Shown here in pieces: positions 37,450 to 48,405 of a DNA stretch of 64,000 bases. The stretch is taken from assembly GCA_905182985.1 (NCBI GenBank), contig CAJJDN010000124.1, positions 248,001 through 312,000 on the forward strand. Reading direction: 5' to 3'. This DNA comes from Paramecium sonneborni (taxonomy: Eukaryota > Ciliophora > Oligohymenophorea > Peniculida > Parameciidae). Under the pieces are notes generated by a model. The model did not search any database. It was not told where the DNA came from and was given only the letters and a program-made list of their open reading frames with translations. A program made the position numbers and the translations under genes. Every line of letters begins with the position of its first letter. Position 1 is the stretch's first letter.

Positions 37450-39050
37450 TTATAATAAATAATTTCTTAGTGTACCATTATAGATTACTCTGATTCACTA
37501 AAAAAACAATCTCTATATGATATTTAAAATTAATCAAATAATAAAATCAATCTTATAATCATAATTCTCAAGTTTATAGTGTTCAATTATTCATTCTTTT
37601 TGTGTTTATGTAAGTCGCAAAATTATTCATATTTTGTCTCTTTACTTTTAAAAGATATACAATAAAATATAATCAATTTTCTCTAAATGTTCTTAAAATT
37701 GTAAATCCTTTTTCTTAAATTCCCTTCTTAAAATATAAATTAAAATAATAATACATTTTGTATACCATTAATAATATTGATTATAATTGTAACTCGATTA
37801 TCTTTGAATTAATTATCTAAAACTTCATTTAAATAAATTAAATACTATAGAGCTGAAATTATGGAACTAAAAAATCAAAATATTAATATTCTATTATAAA
37901 TCTACTTTTTAATACTATATCAAAATTAAACTTAAAGATAACATTATAGAGAGTGTAATTAAAACAATAAATTACTTCCTTTTTTATAATTTTTTAAAAC
38001 AATAATAATTTTCTACTCTATAAATTTAATTTTTGAATAATTGATTGTCATTTTATCATTAATTTTAAAATTTTAAACATTAAATTCATAATTTTAATCA
38101 GATAAGATCTAAATTGAATGTATTCACAAATTAATTTTAAGCTAGAAATTAGCAAAAGTTTATAATCATGCCTATATAATAGTTATTGAATTTAATTTAT
38201 AATTTTCATGATTATTTCAAATATTATTATATTCATCTTTTTGCTGATTAATTAACTTATGACAAATAAAAATAGGCTTTTTTTACATTTTTTAATATTA
38301 TATATTTCAATTTCAAAATATAGGGTATTTTCTTCATAATAAAATAAAATAGATTTAATAGGAATATTTTTGATTAATTTTTCAAAATACTTTATAGAAT
38401 CAATAGCTTTATAAAAAATTTTATTCATAATATCATTTATGTTTCAGATTTTTTGTTTTTAATCATTTTAAAGATTCTTTAATCTAATAAAGTATTGTTA
38501 AAACTTTTAAATTTAAGAAACATTTAGTTTAAATTTTCAAAACATGTGGAATCATACTAAATTATTTTATTTGATTAAATAATGTTGAATAGTAGAAAAT
38601 ATTATTGATGTTTTGACACTTCCAATAAAATATCAACTAAGGAAATATTGTGAAGAGGTAGATTTATATTTTCCTATTGTCAAATATTCATCTATCTTGA
38701 GCTGAAAATTTGAATGCAATAAATTTAATATGATTATACAATTTCTTAGAGAGTGTTGCTATTTTATGTAAATTTCATTAAATAATCCATCTATATCATC
38801 AAGCAAAAATTTATCTAATTTAATTAGATTGCTTACATGACAATTATTTATATTTATTATTTTTTATCTTTCTTTTCGCTTTTAAAAAAAAGTAATCTAA
38901 TTAATATCTTCAAAACTCTTCTATTTTTATTTATTTATTTTTTTCAGATTTTTTTAGAATCAATTTAAATTCAAAAATATTTAATTTTTCAAATATTTTA
39001 AAAAAAAATTGAGTAAAAGTTCTTAAAATATGGATATTGATTTATTGAAT
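37450..39050 (-). CDS. Uncharacterised minus-strand gene, structure unresolved
   Basis: Several consecutive minus-strand frames read like protein but are separated by TGA and frame changes: SFEDINQITFF near 38.9 kb, LDKFLLDDIDGLFNEIYI near 38.8 kb, VDILLEVSKHQQYFLLFN near 38.6 kb, YYEENTLYFEIEIYNIKK near 38.3 kb, and IQEKGFTILRTFREN near 37.7 kb. The pieces are helical and Leu/Ile/Lys-rich, with no domain I recognise. I could not place all the introns, so exon ends and the start are not given. Either it is a gene with several small introns or it is decaying. The outer coordinates are approximate. Confidence 0.4.
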
Positions 39051-39117
39051 GTCTTATATCAAGTATATAGTATAAATAGATAAATAAATATCATATATTA
39101 TAACAATCTTTAGTTTA

Positions 39118-40671
39118 TCATTTAAATTTTCTTATTTAAAATTCTTTACTATCCCAATCCCAAGTCAATAAATACTCTCCATCTTCACTCATTGCTCCAT
39201 ATATAAAAATATCCTAAAACATTATGGTTAATTCAAGTTAAATTTAATTATCCTATCCAAATTTGAAAAATTAAACATATTTTGAATTTTTGTTTATAAG
39301 TAAAGATTTTTATTTAATAAATTATTAAGGAAATAGATCTATATCTTATCCTCCTTAAATTTAAATTTATTATTTTATTTAAAATTCATTTTTTCGTTTA
39401 TTGTAAGAAAATATTAAAAGAACTTCCTTCTACCATGGTTGAAAAGCAAACATCTCATCATTAATAAAGCATATTCTACACCCATAACTTTCTAAAATAA
39501 TTTTTTATTTAATTTCCCATTATTTTTTGTTTGTTGTTTATTTTTGCATAACAAGTATCATAGAATCTTCTGAACATGATATAAGCATATTTTCTGAATC
39601 ATTTAATGATAAACTAAAAATACGTTTAGAGTGATCTGTTATTATCTAAGAACATTTCCATTCAATATTTTAATTCCAAAATCTTATTTGACAGTCCATA
39701 CCACATGAAATGATTAAATCATCGTTTTTATTAGTTATTAAATTAACAACCCTATTTTAATGTCCACCAAGCTTATGTTCAAGTTGATAATTATTTGATT
39801 AATTTCCTTTCCAAATGATGATTAAAAAATCAATACTTCCAGAAACTAATTGATTTTTTTTTTTTAAAAAAGATAAACAAGTAACTCTTTCAGTGTGATA
39901 TGTCAATATTTATAATTATTTTAATTATTTTTCCTACTTAAATATTTTAATATTTTAACCATATCCGCATGCTATAATTGATTGTTTAGAATGAAATGCA
40001 ATTGCTAAACACCATTCCTCTTATTTCATTTTAAAATTATTCAATAATTCATAATTAATTTTAGGTTTTAAATTTATTAACTATTTTGTTTATCCTGATT
40101 TTATAGATTAGGCTTCAAAGTTATTCTAATCATATTAATTATCAAACTTAGCTTTATTATCATTTTCCCTTTATGAAAATTATTATATGAGTTAATGTTC
40201 CTCAATAGAATTCTAATTAATTCTTGAATTTTCTAAGTTTTTCAAATCAAATAAAATGGATTCTATTTTTTATTAAATTTACTATATCTCTGAGGTTAAT
40301 TTTTAGAATGCTGCTTATTCATTATCTGAAAATTACAACATTGATGACAATAAATTATGTACTTATTGAATATTTTAACCATTTAGTTGAATGAAATATT
40401 TTTCTTTGTATTCATTTTAAAGTTATTTACACAATTCACCAATTACATCAAGTGATTGTTCTATTTTTTAATAATTATCTTTAACTGATTTGTTATAATT
40501 TTCTGAAAATTCTATTAGGTCATCATAATCTTTAAGCCATTTATAACAATTATAATGTTAACCCTCAGCTCTACATTATTAGCAAGACAATCGATTATCT
40601 TTACAATATTTGTTAATACAATAATAGTCAATCTTTTTTGTATGTTCATTTACTAAACAGTTGAATTTCAT
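39118..40671 (-). CDS. B-box-like zinc plus WD40 repeat protein, 517 aa
   Basis: One intronless frame from ATG 40671 to TGA 39118. The N-terminus has a B-box-like Cys/His cluster (C at 5, H at 10, CINKYCKDNRLSCQQC, then H and C), then a coiled coil of about 130 residues, then WD40 repeats: WCLAIAFHSKQSIIACGYG, HTERVTCLSFLKK ... LIIIWKG, GGHQNRVVNLITN ... IRFWNQ, and HSKRIFSLSLN. Repeats end in W-x or variants. WD40 propellers are protein-binding platforms; the B-box/coiled-coil/WD40 combination is a large ciliate family of unknown function. Divergent from the PARP gene, with 431 bp between starts. Confidence 0.8.
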
Positions 40672-41102
40672 TTTAGTTTAATAAATAATAATTTATAATC
40701 TTCATAATATTTTTATTAATAAATTTCTCCAAACTTAGATTTCTCTAAAAATATTATTCTATTAAAAAATAGAATAGTATTTATCAATTTTTAAGTCTTA
40801 TTTAGAAAATAAAAAGCTTTTAATTAATTTTATTGATTAGAAATATTGATTCTAATTATTTTATTTATTTATTCCTTTAGAATTATAAATTTGATAATTA
40901 GAAAATTAAAAAAAATATTAAACATAGTTAAATATATATATTTAATATCTAATTAAAAATATAAAAATGGTTTGTATTATTTGATGAATACTTTAAATTT
41001 ATTAAAAAGTAAAGTGATATAAGAAATTTAGTTTAGATTGTTTACAGGAAAATAAATAATTCATATTAATTATTTTTTATATTAATTCCCGCCTTAATAA
41101 AA
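40672..41102. other. Divergent intergenic region
   Basis: 431 bp between the starts of the WD40 gene (minus) and the PARP gene (plus). It must hold both promoters. No coding frame or specific motif is recognised; poly-A/T runs are common, as elsewhere. Confidence 0.45.
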
Positions 41103-42867
41103 ATGGCATTCTAATAATCTCTTCCAGATATAGAAATAATACCAGATGGTGAAAATAAAGATTAATCTTATCTTTAGTAGTTATTACATAATAGAACTCC
41201 AAATAGGATAGTTTAAGAATAAGAGGAAATGTTAATAGAAGAAAAATCACCTCCTGTAAAAAGAAAATTGTTTTAAGAAAGAAAATTATATAAAGGTGAA
41301 AGTGATATAGAAGAAGAGGTTGAAGAGATTAAATAAATAGCAAAATAAAAAAATGACAATCAATCTGCATTACCAGGATATTAAGTTCATAAAGATTATA
41401 CAGTTATGCTTAATATGACAGATATTTCGTATGGAGTTAAGGGTCATAATAAATTCTATTAAATTTAAGTTTTAAAAAAAGATGGTGATTATTTTTTATT
41501 TACAAAATGGGGAAGAGTATGTATATAATATTAAATAATAGACTGGTGCATAAAATCCGTAATAAGAAATAAAGGAAAGTGATTTATTAACAGCTATAAG
41601 AGGATTTGAGAAGAAATTTAGAGATAAAACTCATTGGGATTGGAGAGAAAGATCTGAATTTAAATAATAACCTGGAAAATATTGTATTGTTGATGTAATG
41701 GGAGGAGGTGGAGGTTCAATAAATAATGAAATAGAAAAATTAAATTAAAGAAATGGTAGAATAGCAGCTAGAATAAAGAATTTATAATCTTCTTTAGATC
41801 CAGCAATATTTGATTTAATGAATGAAATTTGGGATATTTAAAGAATGAATAAAACACTTAAAGAATTAAATTTTGATACAGATAAAAATCCATTAGGTAG
41901 ATTATCTGTTGATGCAATTAAAAAAGGATTTAAAATACTTAATGAAATTTAATAAGCTTTAAGAGAATGTAAATATAGTTTATTAATTGATCTTTCTAAT
42001 GAATTTTATACAAATATTCCATAAAATTATGGTATGAAATTGCCTCCAAAAATAGATAATTATGATATTTTGGGATAAAAAAATTAATTATTAACAGTTT
42101 TATAAGAATTAGAGTTAGCTAATAGATATATAAATAGTACTCTAACTGAAAATAGTGATATAAATCCTTTAGATTAATTTTATAAATTACTCAAAACCAA
42201 TATTAGAGTTTGTAAGGATATAGATATAATAAATAAGATAGAACATTCAATAAATATATCTCATGGTCCTACTCATGATAAATTTAAATTATAAGTATTA
42301 AGAGTTTATGAAATAGAAAGAAAGAATGAAAAAATTAGATTCTTTCCTTTTAAATCATTAGAAAATAGAAAATTATTATGGCATGGTTCAAGAATAACAA
42401 ATTTTGTAGGAATATTATCAGAAGGATTAAAAATAGCACCTCCCGAAGCTCCAAGTACAGGTTATATGTTTGGGAAAGGAGTTTATTTTGCTGATATTTG
42501 TTCTAAATCAGCTGGGTATTGTGCTTCTAATATTGATAATCCTTATGGATATGTTTTATTATGTGAAGTTGCTTTAGGAAATGTTTATTAAATATATAAA
42601 GCAAAAGATCATGTTAGACCTCCTCAAAATTATCATAGTATACATGCTGTAGGTAGAAATCATGCTGATCCTAAAACAAGAGATAAAATTAAGTAAATTT
42701 GTATTTAATTAAATAGTAATCTAGATTTTGAGTCTGGTAAAGTTATACCAAATGAAGACTTAAAAATTCATAATATTGAATCTAGTCTTATATATAATGA
42801 ATATGTTGTCTACGATGTTGCTTAAGTTTAAATTCATTATTTAGTAAAACTTAAATTTATTTTTTGA
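41103..42867 (+). CDS. PARP2-type poly(ADP-ribose) polymerase, 579 aa
   Basis: Two exons (intron 41517-41541, 25 nt) sum to 1,740 nt. After a Gln-rich basic N-tail comes a WGR domain ([25 protein letters not shown] at the splice site, then [16 protein letters not shown] and KYCIVDV), then the helical PARP regulatory domain, then the catalytic ART domain. The H-Y-E triad is visible: [30 protein letters not shown], and [10 protein letters not shown]. There are no zinc fingers or BRCT domain, so PARP2/3-like rather than PARP1-like. PARPs of this type sense DNA breaks and build ADP-ribose on nuclear proteins. Ciliates make many programmed DNA breaks, but a role there is only inference. Confidence 0.92.
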
Positions 42868-42913
42868 ATTTGAAGTTATATATAAAATAAATATAAATAT
42901 CTCATTAAAAATT

Positions 42914-45732
42914 ATGAATTTAACAATCGAACAATCGTAAGAGATTATTAAATAATGGTTTCAAGGATCCGAAAATATATATAATTACAATGTTTTAACA
43001 TATCCATCATATGAATAATAAGTATTTGTGTAATACAAAGTAGGCATTCATCTTAAATTAACATTAATTATATGAGTTGTGTAAATAATATCAAAATTAG
43101 CAGGATTTATAAAAGAATCTATCTTAATTTAACAATCAACATAAAGCTATTATATATGTGATGTTTTTAGCACCTAAATATCAAAGAAGTGTAAAATAAT
43201 TTAATTATTTAGCTATTTGATTTAATGAATATTAATGGGTTTCATAATATTATTGTATTTTATTCTGAATTTAGTCACTTCATAAATACTTAATATCATT
43301 TATTGAAAGATCATAATAAGTTGCAAATATTTGAGATAATGAAATTATTCTTAGAAAATCCACTTGATTAATTGGAAGAGTGTTTTAAAAGTTTTTTAAG
43401 AATATGCATAATATATCCTCATTGTTAAAATTATAATTTATTATTTGAGTTCTTAAATTTTCTATTTGATCAACATAAATCTATTATAGTGAGGCCAAAT
43501 TTAGCAGCATTATTATTTTATAAATATCTATTGATATTAAATATTGATGATTATTACAAAAATTAATAATTACCACATAAAAAGATAATTGATCTTATGA
43601 TTGAAATATGGTAACTATATTAATAGTAAATATTATCATTTGGTAGAGAATTGTTAATAAATTTGTAAACTCCATTTCAATATTCAGAATTACAAATATA
43701 ATTATTAAATTTAAATATAATAAAATAAAATCTACCAACATCTCATTTGATAGCTAATTAAACTACAACAGCAGCAGCTTATAAAGCAAGTTATTAATTA
43801 GCTCTACCTTTTGAAGTTGAAAAAAAAATTGGATTTGCAATATCTTCATAAATGCCCTTAGATAGTATTTAAACATTTTTAACAATGATTTTTGAGAAAT
43901 ATGGATATCATATCAATTTCATTGGAGCAATAGTCAGAAATATTGTTTGTGGTTATCATTTTGATGATACAGAAGTGATATACAATAAAATTGCAGATAT
44001 TCTATTATTAATATATGAAATTGCAGAATTATAAGGTGAAAAATGGCCAATGTTTTTGAAGTTTATTTTTTCAGACATATTCTTTATGACAAAGTAATTG
44101 TAGAAATTATAATTTAAGAGATTTTAAAGATGATCGCAATATCTTAGCAGGCCTGTATTTCTTATATAAACTTTATCATAAATAAATGTATAATGAATTA
44201 TAAGGAGCACTATGGTTTATCTTTTAAACATTTGAAGTAAATGAATAATTAAAGAGGAAAGTCTAACCATAATTACTTTAACTTAGTTCTCATAATATAT
44301 TTTAGAAATTATTGGAAGATCAAAATATAAAAGAAGCAATAAAATGCAAAATACATGAATATTTTTTGAAATTAATTTGTAATTAATATTAAGGACCTGG
44401 AGGATTGAGTTATGATTAATCTGTATTTGCATTATATACAGTTGATGATTTAGACACTCCTCAAGTAGCATATTTTAATGATGAGGATCATATTGATAAT
44501 TCATTTTTAGATTAAATCTAACAAAACTCATCAAATTAATAAAATGATATTATGTTAGAAGAATCCGAAAATGTAAATACAATTTAAATTGATATTAATT
44601 TATAAAAGATTTTAGAAAAAGAAAGGTTGGATACAATATTTTAATATCCTGAATAAGAACAAAATTTAATTAGATTATACAATTTTTTCAACAAATCCGT
44701 ACAACTAGATGTTAAACATGTTTTTCTTTCAGAATTAACCAAAATCATCACTAGATTGTATGAGGATCAATTTTATGACATTAATTATGGTATTACTTTT
44801 ATTTTTATTTAGAATATCAATTTAATTGCTTAACAACATTATTATAAGTTAATTTTAATTAAGAGAGTTTGTTATTTGATTTAATCTAAAGTTTGGTTTC
44901 ATCTGAATAATTTAGTATTCATTATTTATTTTTGGTTTATTTTGAACAAAAAAATAAATCAACACATTTAGAAAAATTGATTTTGCAATCCTAAGATTAA
45001 ATAATAAAATCTTTTAAAATTATTTAAAACCTTATATCATCTTAAAGGATCTAAATAATTTTTGAAGAAATTTTATAAAATAGCTAATTGTGTTCTAATA
45101 TTGAATTTGTTTTTAATCTATTATTAGTTACAAACATTTAAATTATTTAAAAAGCAACAAATAGAATTTAGACATTGTTTTCTAGTAATAATTATTCAAT
45201 TTTATACTTTTTAAAGAAAGTTTCTTAGATAGAAAATCCTCAACTCTTTAATTTTATTGAAGATTTAATTAAAACGATTATTAAGTACAGATAACTATGA
45301 TATTTAGACTTAATGAAAATCAAAAAGACTTAAATATTCTGATAGATCAAATATTTGTTAATATTGAAAATCCTACCAAGATCTTTTGGGAATTATATAC
45401 TCAAGTATTTTAATTATTGTTATAATGCAAGAGAATATCTGAAGTAAATAAATATAGAAAATATTAAGGAAAATCTAATACAATTTTTTATGAATTGCTT
45501 CGTTAATGCAAATAAATATTATGAGGGAGTCTCTGAATTATTTTTAATGACTCCAAATACATTGAAAACTTTTATATTTAAAGCCTTGACTAAACATTTG
45601 GATAAAACTAAAAATTTTGAATCAGTTGAAATAATATTAAAGTATTTGAACAAAGATTCAAAAAATATAAGCTTTAAAAACTCTCTTCAAAATAATTTAG
45701 ATAATTATGTTAAATTATAAGAAAAAAAATGA
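42914..45732 (+). CDS. Integrator complex subunit 3-like helical-repeat protein, 892 aa
   Basis: Seven exons (introns 43022-43043, 43191-43212, 44094-44118, 44790-44812, 45285-45307, 45444-45468) sum to 2,679 nt. The protein is all-helical. Blocks that line up in order with INTS3: RPNLAALLFYKYLLI; MIEIWQLYQQQILSFGRELL (INTS3 has a similar 'IGRDLVRLLQ' helix); TPFQYSELQIQLL; EKKIGFAISSQMPLDSIQTF (compare the INTS3 'RVRFGQQKRYQDWF' block); VRNIVCGYHFDDTEVI (compare 'IRYICGVVHPSNEVL'); and an acidic linker near YFNDEDHIDNSF followed by a C-terminal repeat region. INTS3 bridges Integrator and the SOSS single-strand-DNA complex. The match is by eye; another HEAT-type transport protein is the main alternative. 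Confidence 0.6.
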
Positions 45733-46242
45733 ATTAATTTGTTTTGAGTATATGATAATATATTATTTTTTTATCAATTTTCCTTCTTTTCTGATCTATA
45801 AAAGATAGATCTTAGAATTGTATATCTTTAATTTCCTTCATAATTAAAATTATTTATTTAGCTATTAAATAAAATTAATCATCCAAAAAGATAATACTTA
45901 AGATCTCTCAAATTTTTAATATTGTGCTATAAATAATCTTTTTTTTTATTTAGTTTAGAATTCCTTGACTTTAAAAAGGATTAACTTTTTAGAGATCAAT
46001 ATTTCCTTATTAAATTGACATTGATCAGCTTGTAATAAATTATACTTGTTTTTATTATACTTTAAGGATTAAGGATTTTAAGATAAAAAAGACATTATTT
46101 ATTATAGATTGTTATTTATTTATATATCCTATGTACACATTTTTAAAAATAATAGTTTTTTTAATATATTAAATTGAATTAAGTAGATTGTAAGATGAAT
46201 TAAAAAGTATTTTTACTAATTTTGATTATTACAATATATTTA
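45733..46242. other. Intergenic between convergent 3' ends
   Basis: About 510 bp between the stop of the INTS3-like gene and the stop of the cNMP-binding gene on the opposite strand. No gene, repeat or RNA is recognised. Confidence 0.5.
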
Positions 46243-47939
46243 TCATTCATAGTTAAGTTATTAAACAACCTAAAGATGATTTTTTTTGACTTCGAACTTC
46301 CATAATAATTTTTTTAACTGGATAGTTTTCTTATTTATTTATTTAAAATGATGTTTGTGATTATGATTTTACTATTTGAACATTATGAAATTCATTTTTT
46401 CTTTCTGAATGATTTTAATTAGGAGTTTTGATAGCATAAGATCTACTAGGAGTAACAGTTCTCGAATTTTTATAAGAATGAATATTTAATGATTAGTATT
46501 AATATTAAAATAAATTATGTTGGGAATCTGAATTTAAAATTTATGGTTTTTGACTATCTATCTAAGAGTTATAATAAGATGTTTATGCTAATAGTTTATT
46601 TCTCATAGATTTTAATTTTTTTAAGTAATTTGCTTTATCATCCCTTTTGTCTCTTGATTTTTAAGGAACTCTAATGTGATTACGAGAAGATAAACTCTAA
46701 GTTTATTCATTTTTTTTGAGTTACTATTAAAGATTAGCTGGTTAGTAAAAATAATTTTAGATTTTTTATTTTAATTATTCAATATTTGTATCTGATTCAA
46801 TTTCCTCTTTTACTTATTATTATTATTATTAGGGTAAAATTTTTCTGCTTCTTATAGTTTTCAATAAATTTTAATAAGGATTACAAGGTTTTGGTTTAAA
46901 TTCTGGAACAAAAACATTTTCTGGATTATTATATTCATCAGAATTATTGATTTTTTTAACATCATCTTAAAATTTTTGAATTCTCTCTCTCAAAATGAGT
47001 TTGCTTTATTTTAAATATTTTTTCAATAAAACTGAATGATAATTCTCTGCAATTTACAAATATTAGAATAAAGGAACTTGATAAATTTCACTAACTGTAG
47101 TTGATACTGCATCAGTAGTTCTTTTAATATTTTCAAGTAAATTTCTATTTGTATACCAAGTTTGATTATCTATAAATTCATAATCTCCAAAACATTATCC
47201 AATACCAAGAGTTACAAGTCCATGATCTTGGAATTTTCCTTTGAGTTTTATTTTCTATTAAATTAAAATTTCCCCACTCTTTACTACATAAAATGATTAA
47301 TCATTTTATCCTTCTTTATACACATATTAGTTTCTTAGAATTGTAATTAATTTCAAATGATGTATAATTAATGCTAAAGCCAATTCATTCCAACCATAAA
47401 AAATTGCTGTTGGTTTTAATTAGTAATATTGAACTGCAATTTGATGATCAATCACTGGTTATAGGAAATTGTAATATGCCTCATAGCTTATAACTAAAAG
47501 AACTGTATTAGATGCACATACAACTGTAGCTGTTCTTGGAAGTCTATGATGAAGACTAACTTCTCCGAAATAATCTCCAGGAACTAATACTGCCGCAGGT
47601 TACTTATTCTCAATAATATAAAATTCTTATACTAATTTCATTTATTTCAAAAGGAAAAATATTCAAATTCCCATCCAAAATAAAATACATTTTTCTTCCT
47701 ACTTCACCCATACAGAATATAACATCTTTTTCATGATGCAATTCTACTTAAAATTGTTTAATAAATAGATGAAACTTATCTGTGCTTCTTAAATACTTTT
47801 AAATTTTAGAACATATTGGAAATATTTTTAGCATCTATTTCTCAAGATATTACATATCCTATTCATTTTTATTTTACAAAGCATTCAATATATTTTTAAC
47901 TGTAACTTAATAATTACCTTCTGCAAATATTTTTGCCAT
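46243..47939 (-). CDS. Cyclic-nucleotide-binding domain protein, about 565 aa, one frameshift
   Basis: ATG 47939 to TGA 46243. The first CNB domain is split by a frame change: before it VIFCMGEVGRKMYFILDGN, after it PAAVLVPGDYFGEVSLHHRL followed by PRTATVV, which is the phosphate-binding cassette with the Arg that contacts the cyclic-nucleotide phosphate. A second, degenerate CNB domain follows (YKEGQNDQSFYVVKSGEIL ... LGIGQCFGDYEF), lacking a good cassette. The C-terminal 250 residues are Gln/Ser/Arg-rich and disordered. The whole span is 1,697 nt, two more than a multiple of 3, and there is no GT-AG intron that fixes it, so a base is probably missing or extra in a T-run near 47,655. It could be a cAMP/cGMP sensor that tethers a partner. 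Confidence 0.7.
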
Positions 47940-48405
47940 GTTCTTTAGTAGTTAAACTTTCTAAACTGCCTTTTTCATTTCTTTATTTAAATTATATTAT
48001 ATATATATAAATAATTTATTTAAGTTCCAAAACTACATTTTATTATAATATAATCATTCCTTGTAAAATATGAATCTATGCATATCTTACTTGATGTTCT
48101 ATCATTTACTAGTAATAAATGATTTTATGATATAATTATGATGATCCACTTTATGAATTTAAGTTCTTTACAATTTCTCTAGAATTTTAAAATAGTCTTA
48201 TCTCTTAATGTTAATACATAATATCAATAATTTAGATTCAATTTTAAATAAGTATAATGACTCGAATTAATAGTAATTGAAGGTTAGAAAGATTAAAGAT
48301 AATTGATTCTCGAAAGATTAAAGATTATTGATTCTCTCATAACTTTTAATTATTCTATGAAATTAATGTTTAAATTTAAAAATAATTAACAGAAAACCAT
48401 CATAA
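47940..48405. other. Divergent intergenic region with a small tandem repeat
   Basis: About 466 bp between the starts of two divergent genes. It contains a (TA)n stretch near 47,999 and the 25-bp direct repeat listed separately. No coding frame. Confidence 0.5.
48287..48336. repeat. 25-bp tandem direct repeat, two units
   Basis: GAAAGATTAAAGAT-AATTGATTCTC at 48287-48311 is followed directly by a copy at 48312-48336 with one difference (ATTATTG for ATAATTG). It is a local slippage or duplication in a promoter region. Confidence 0.85.
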
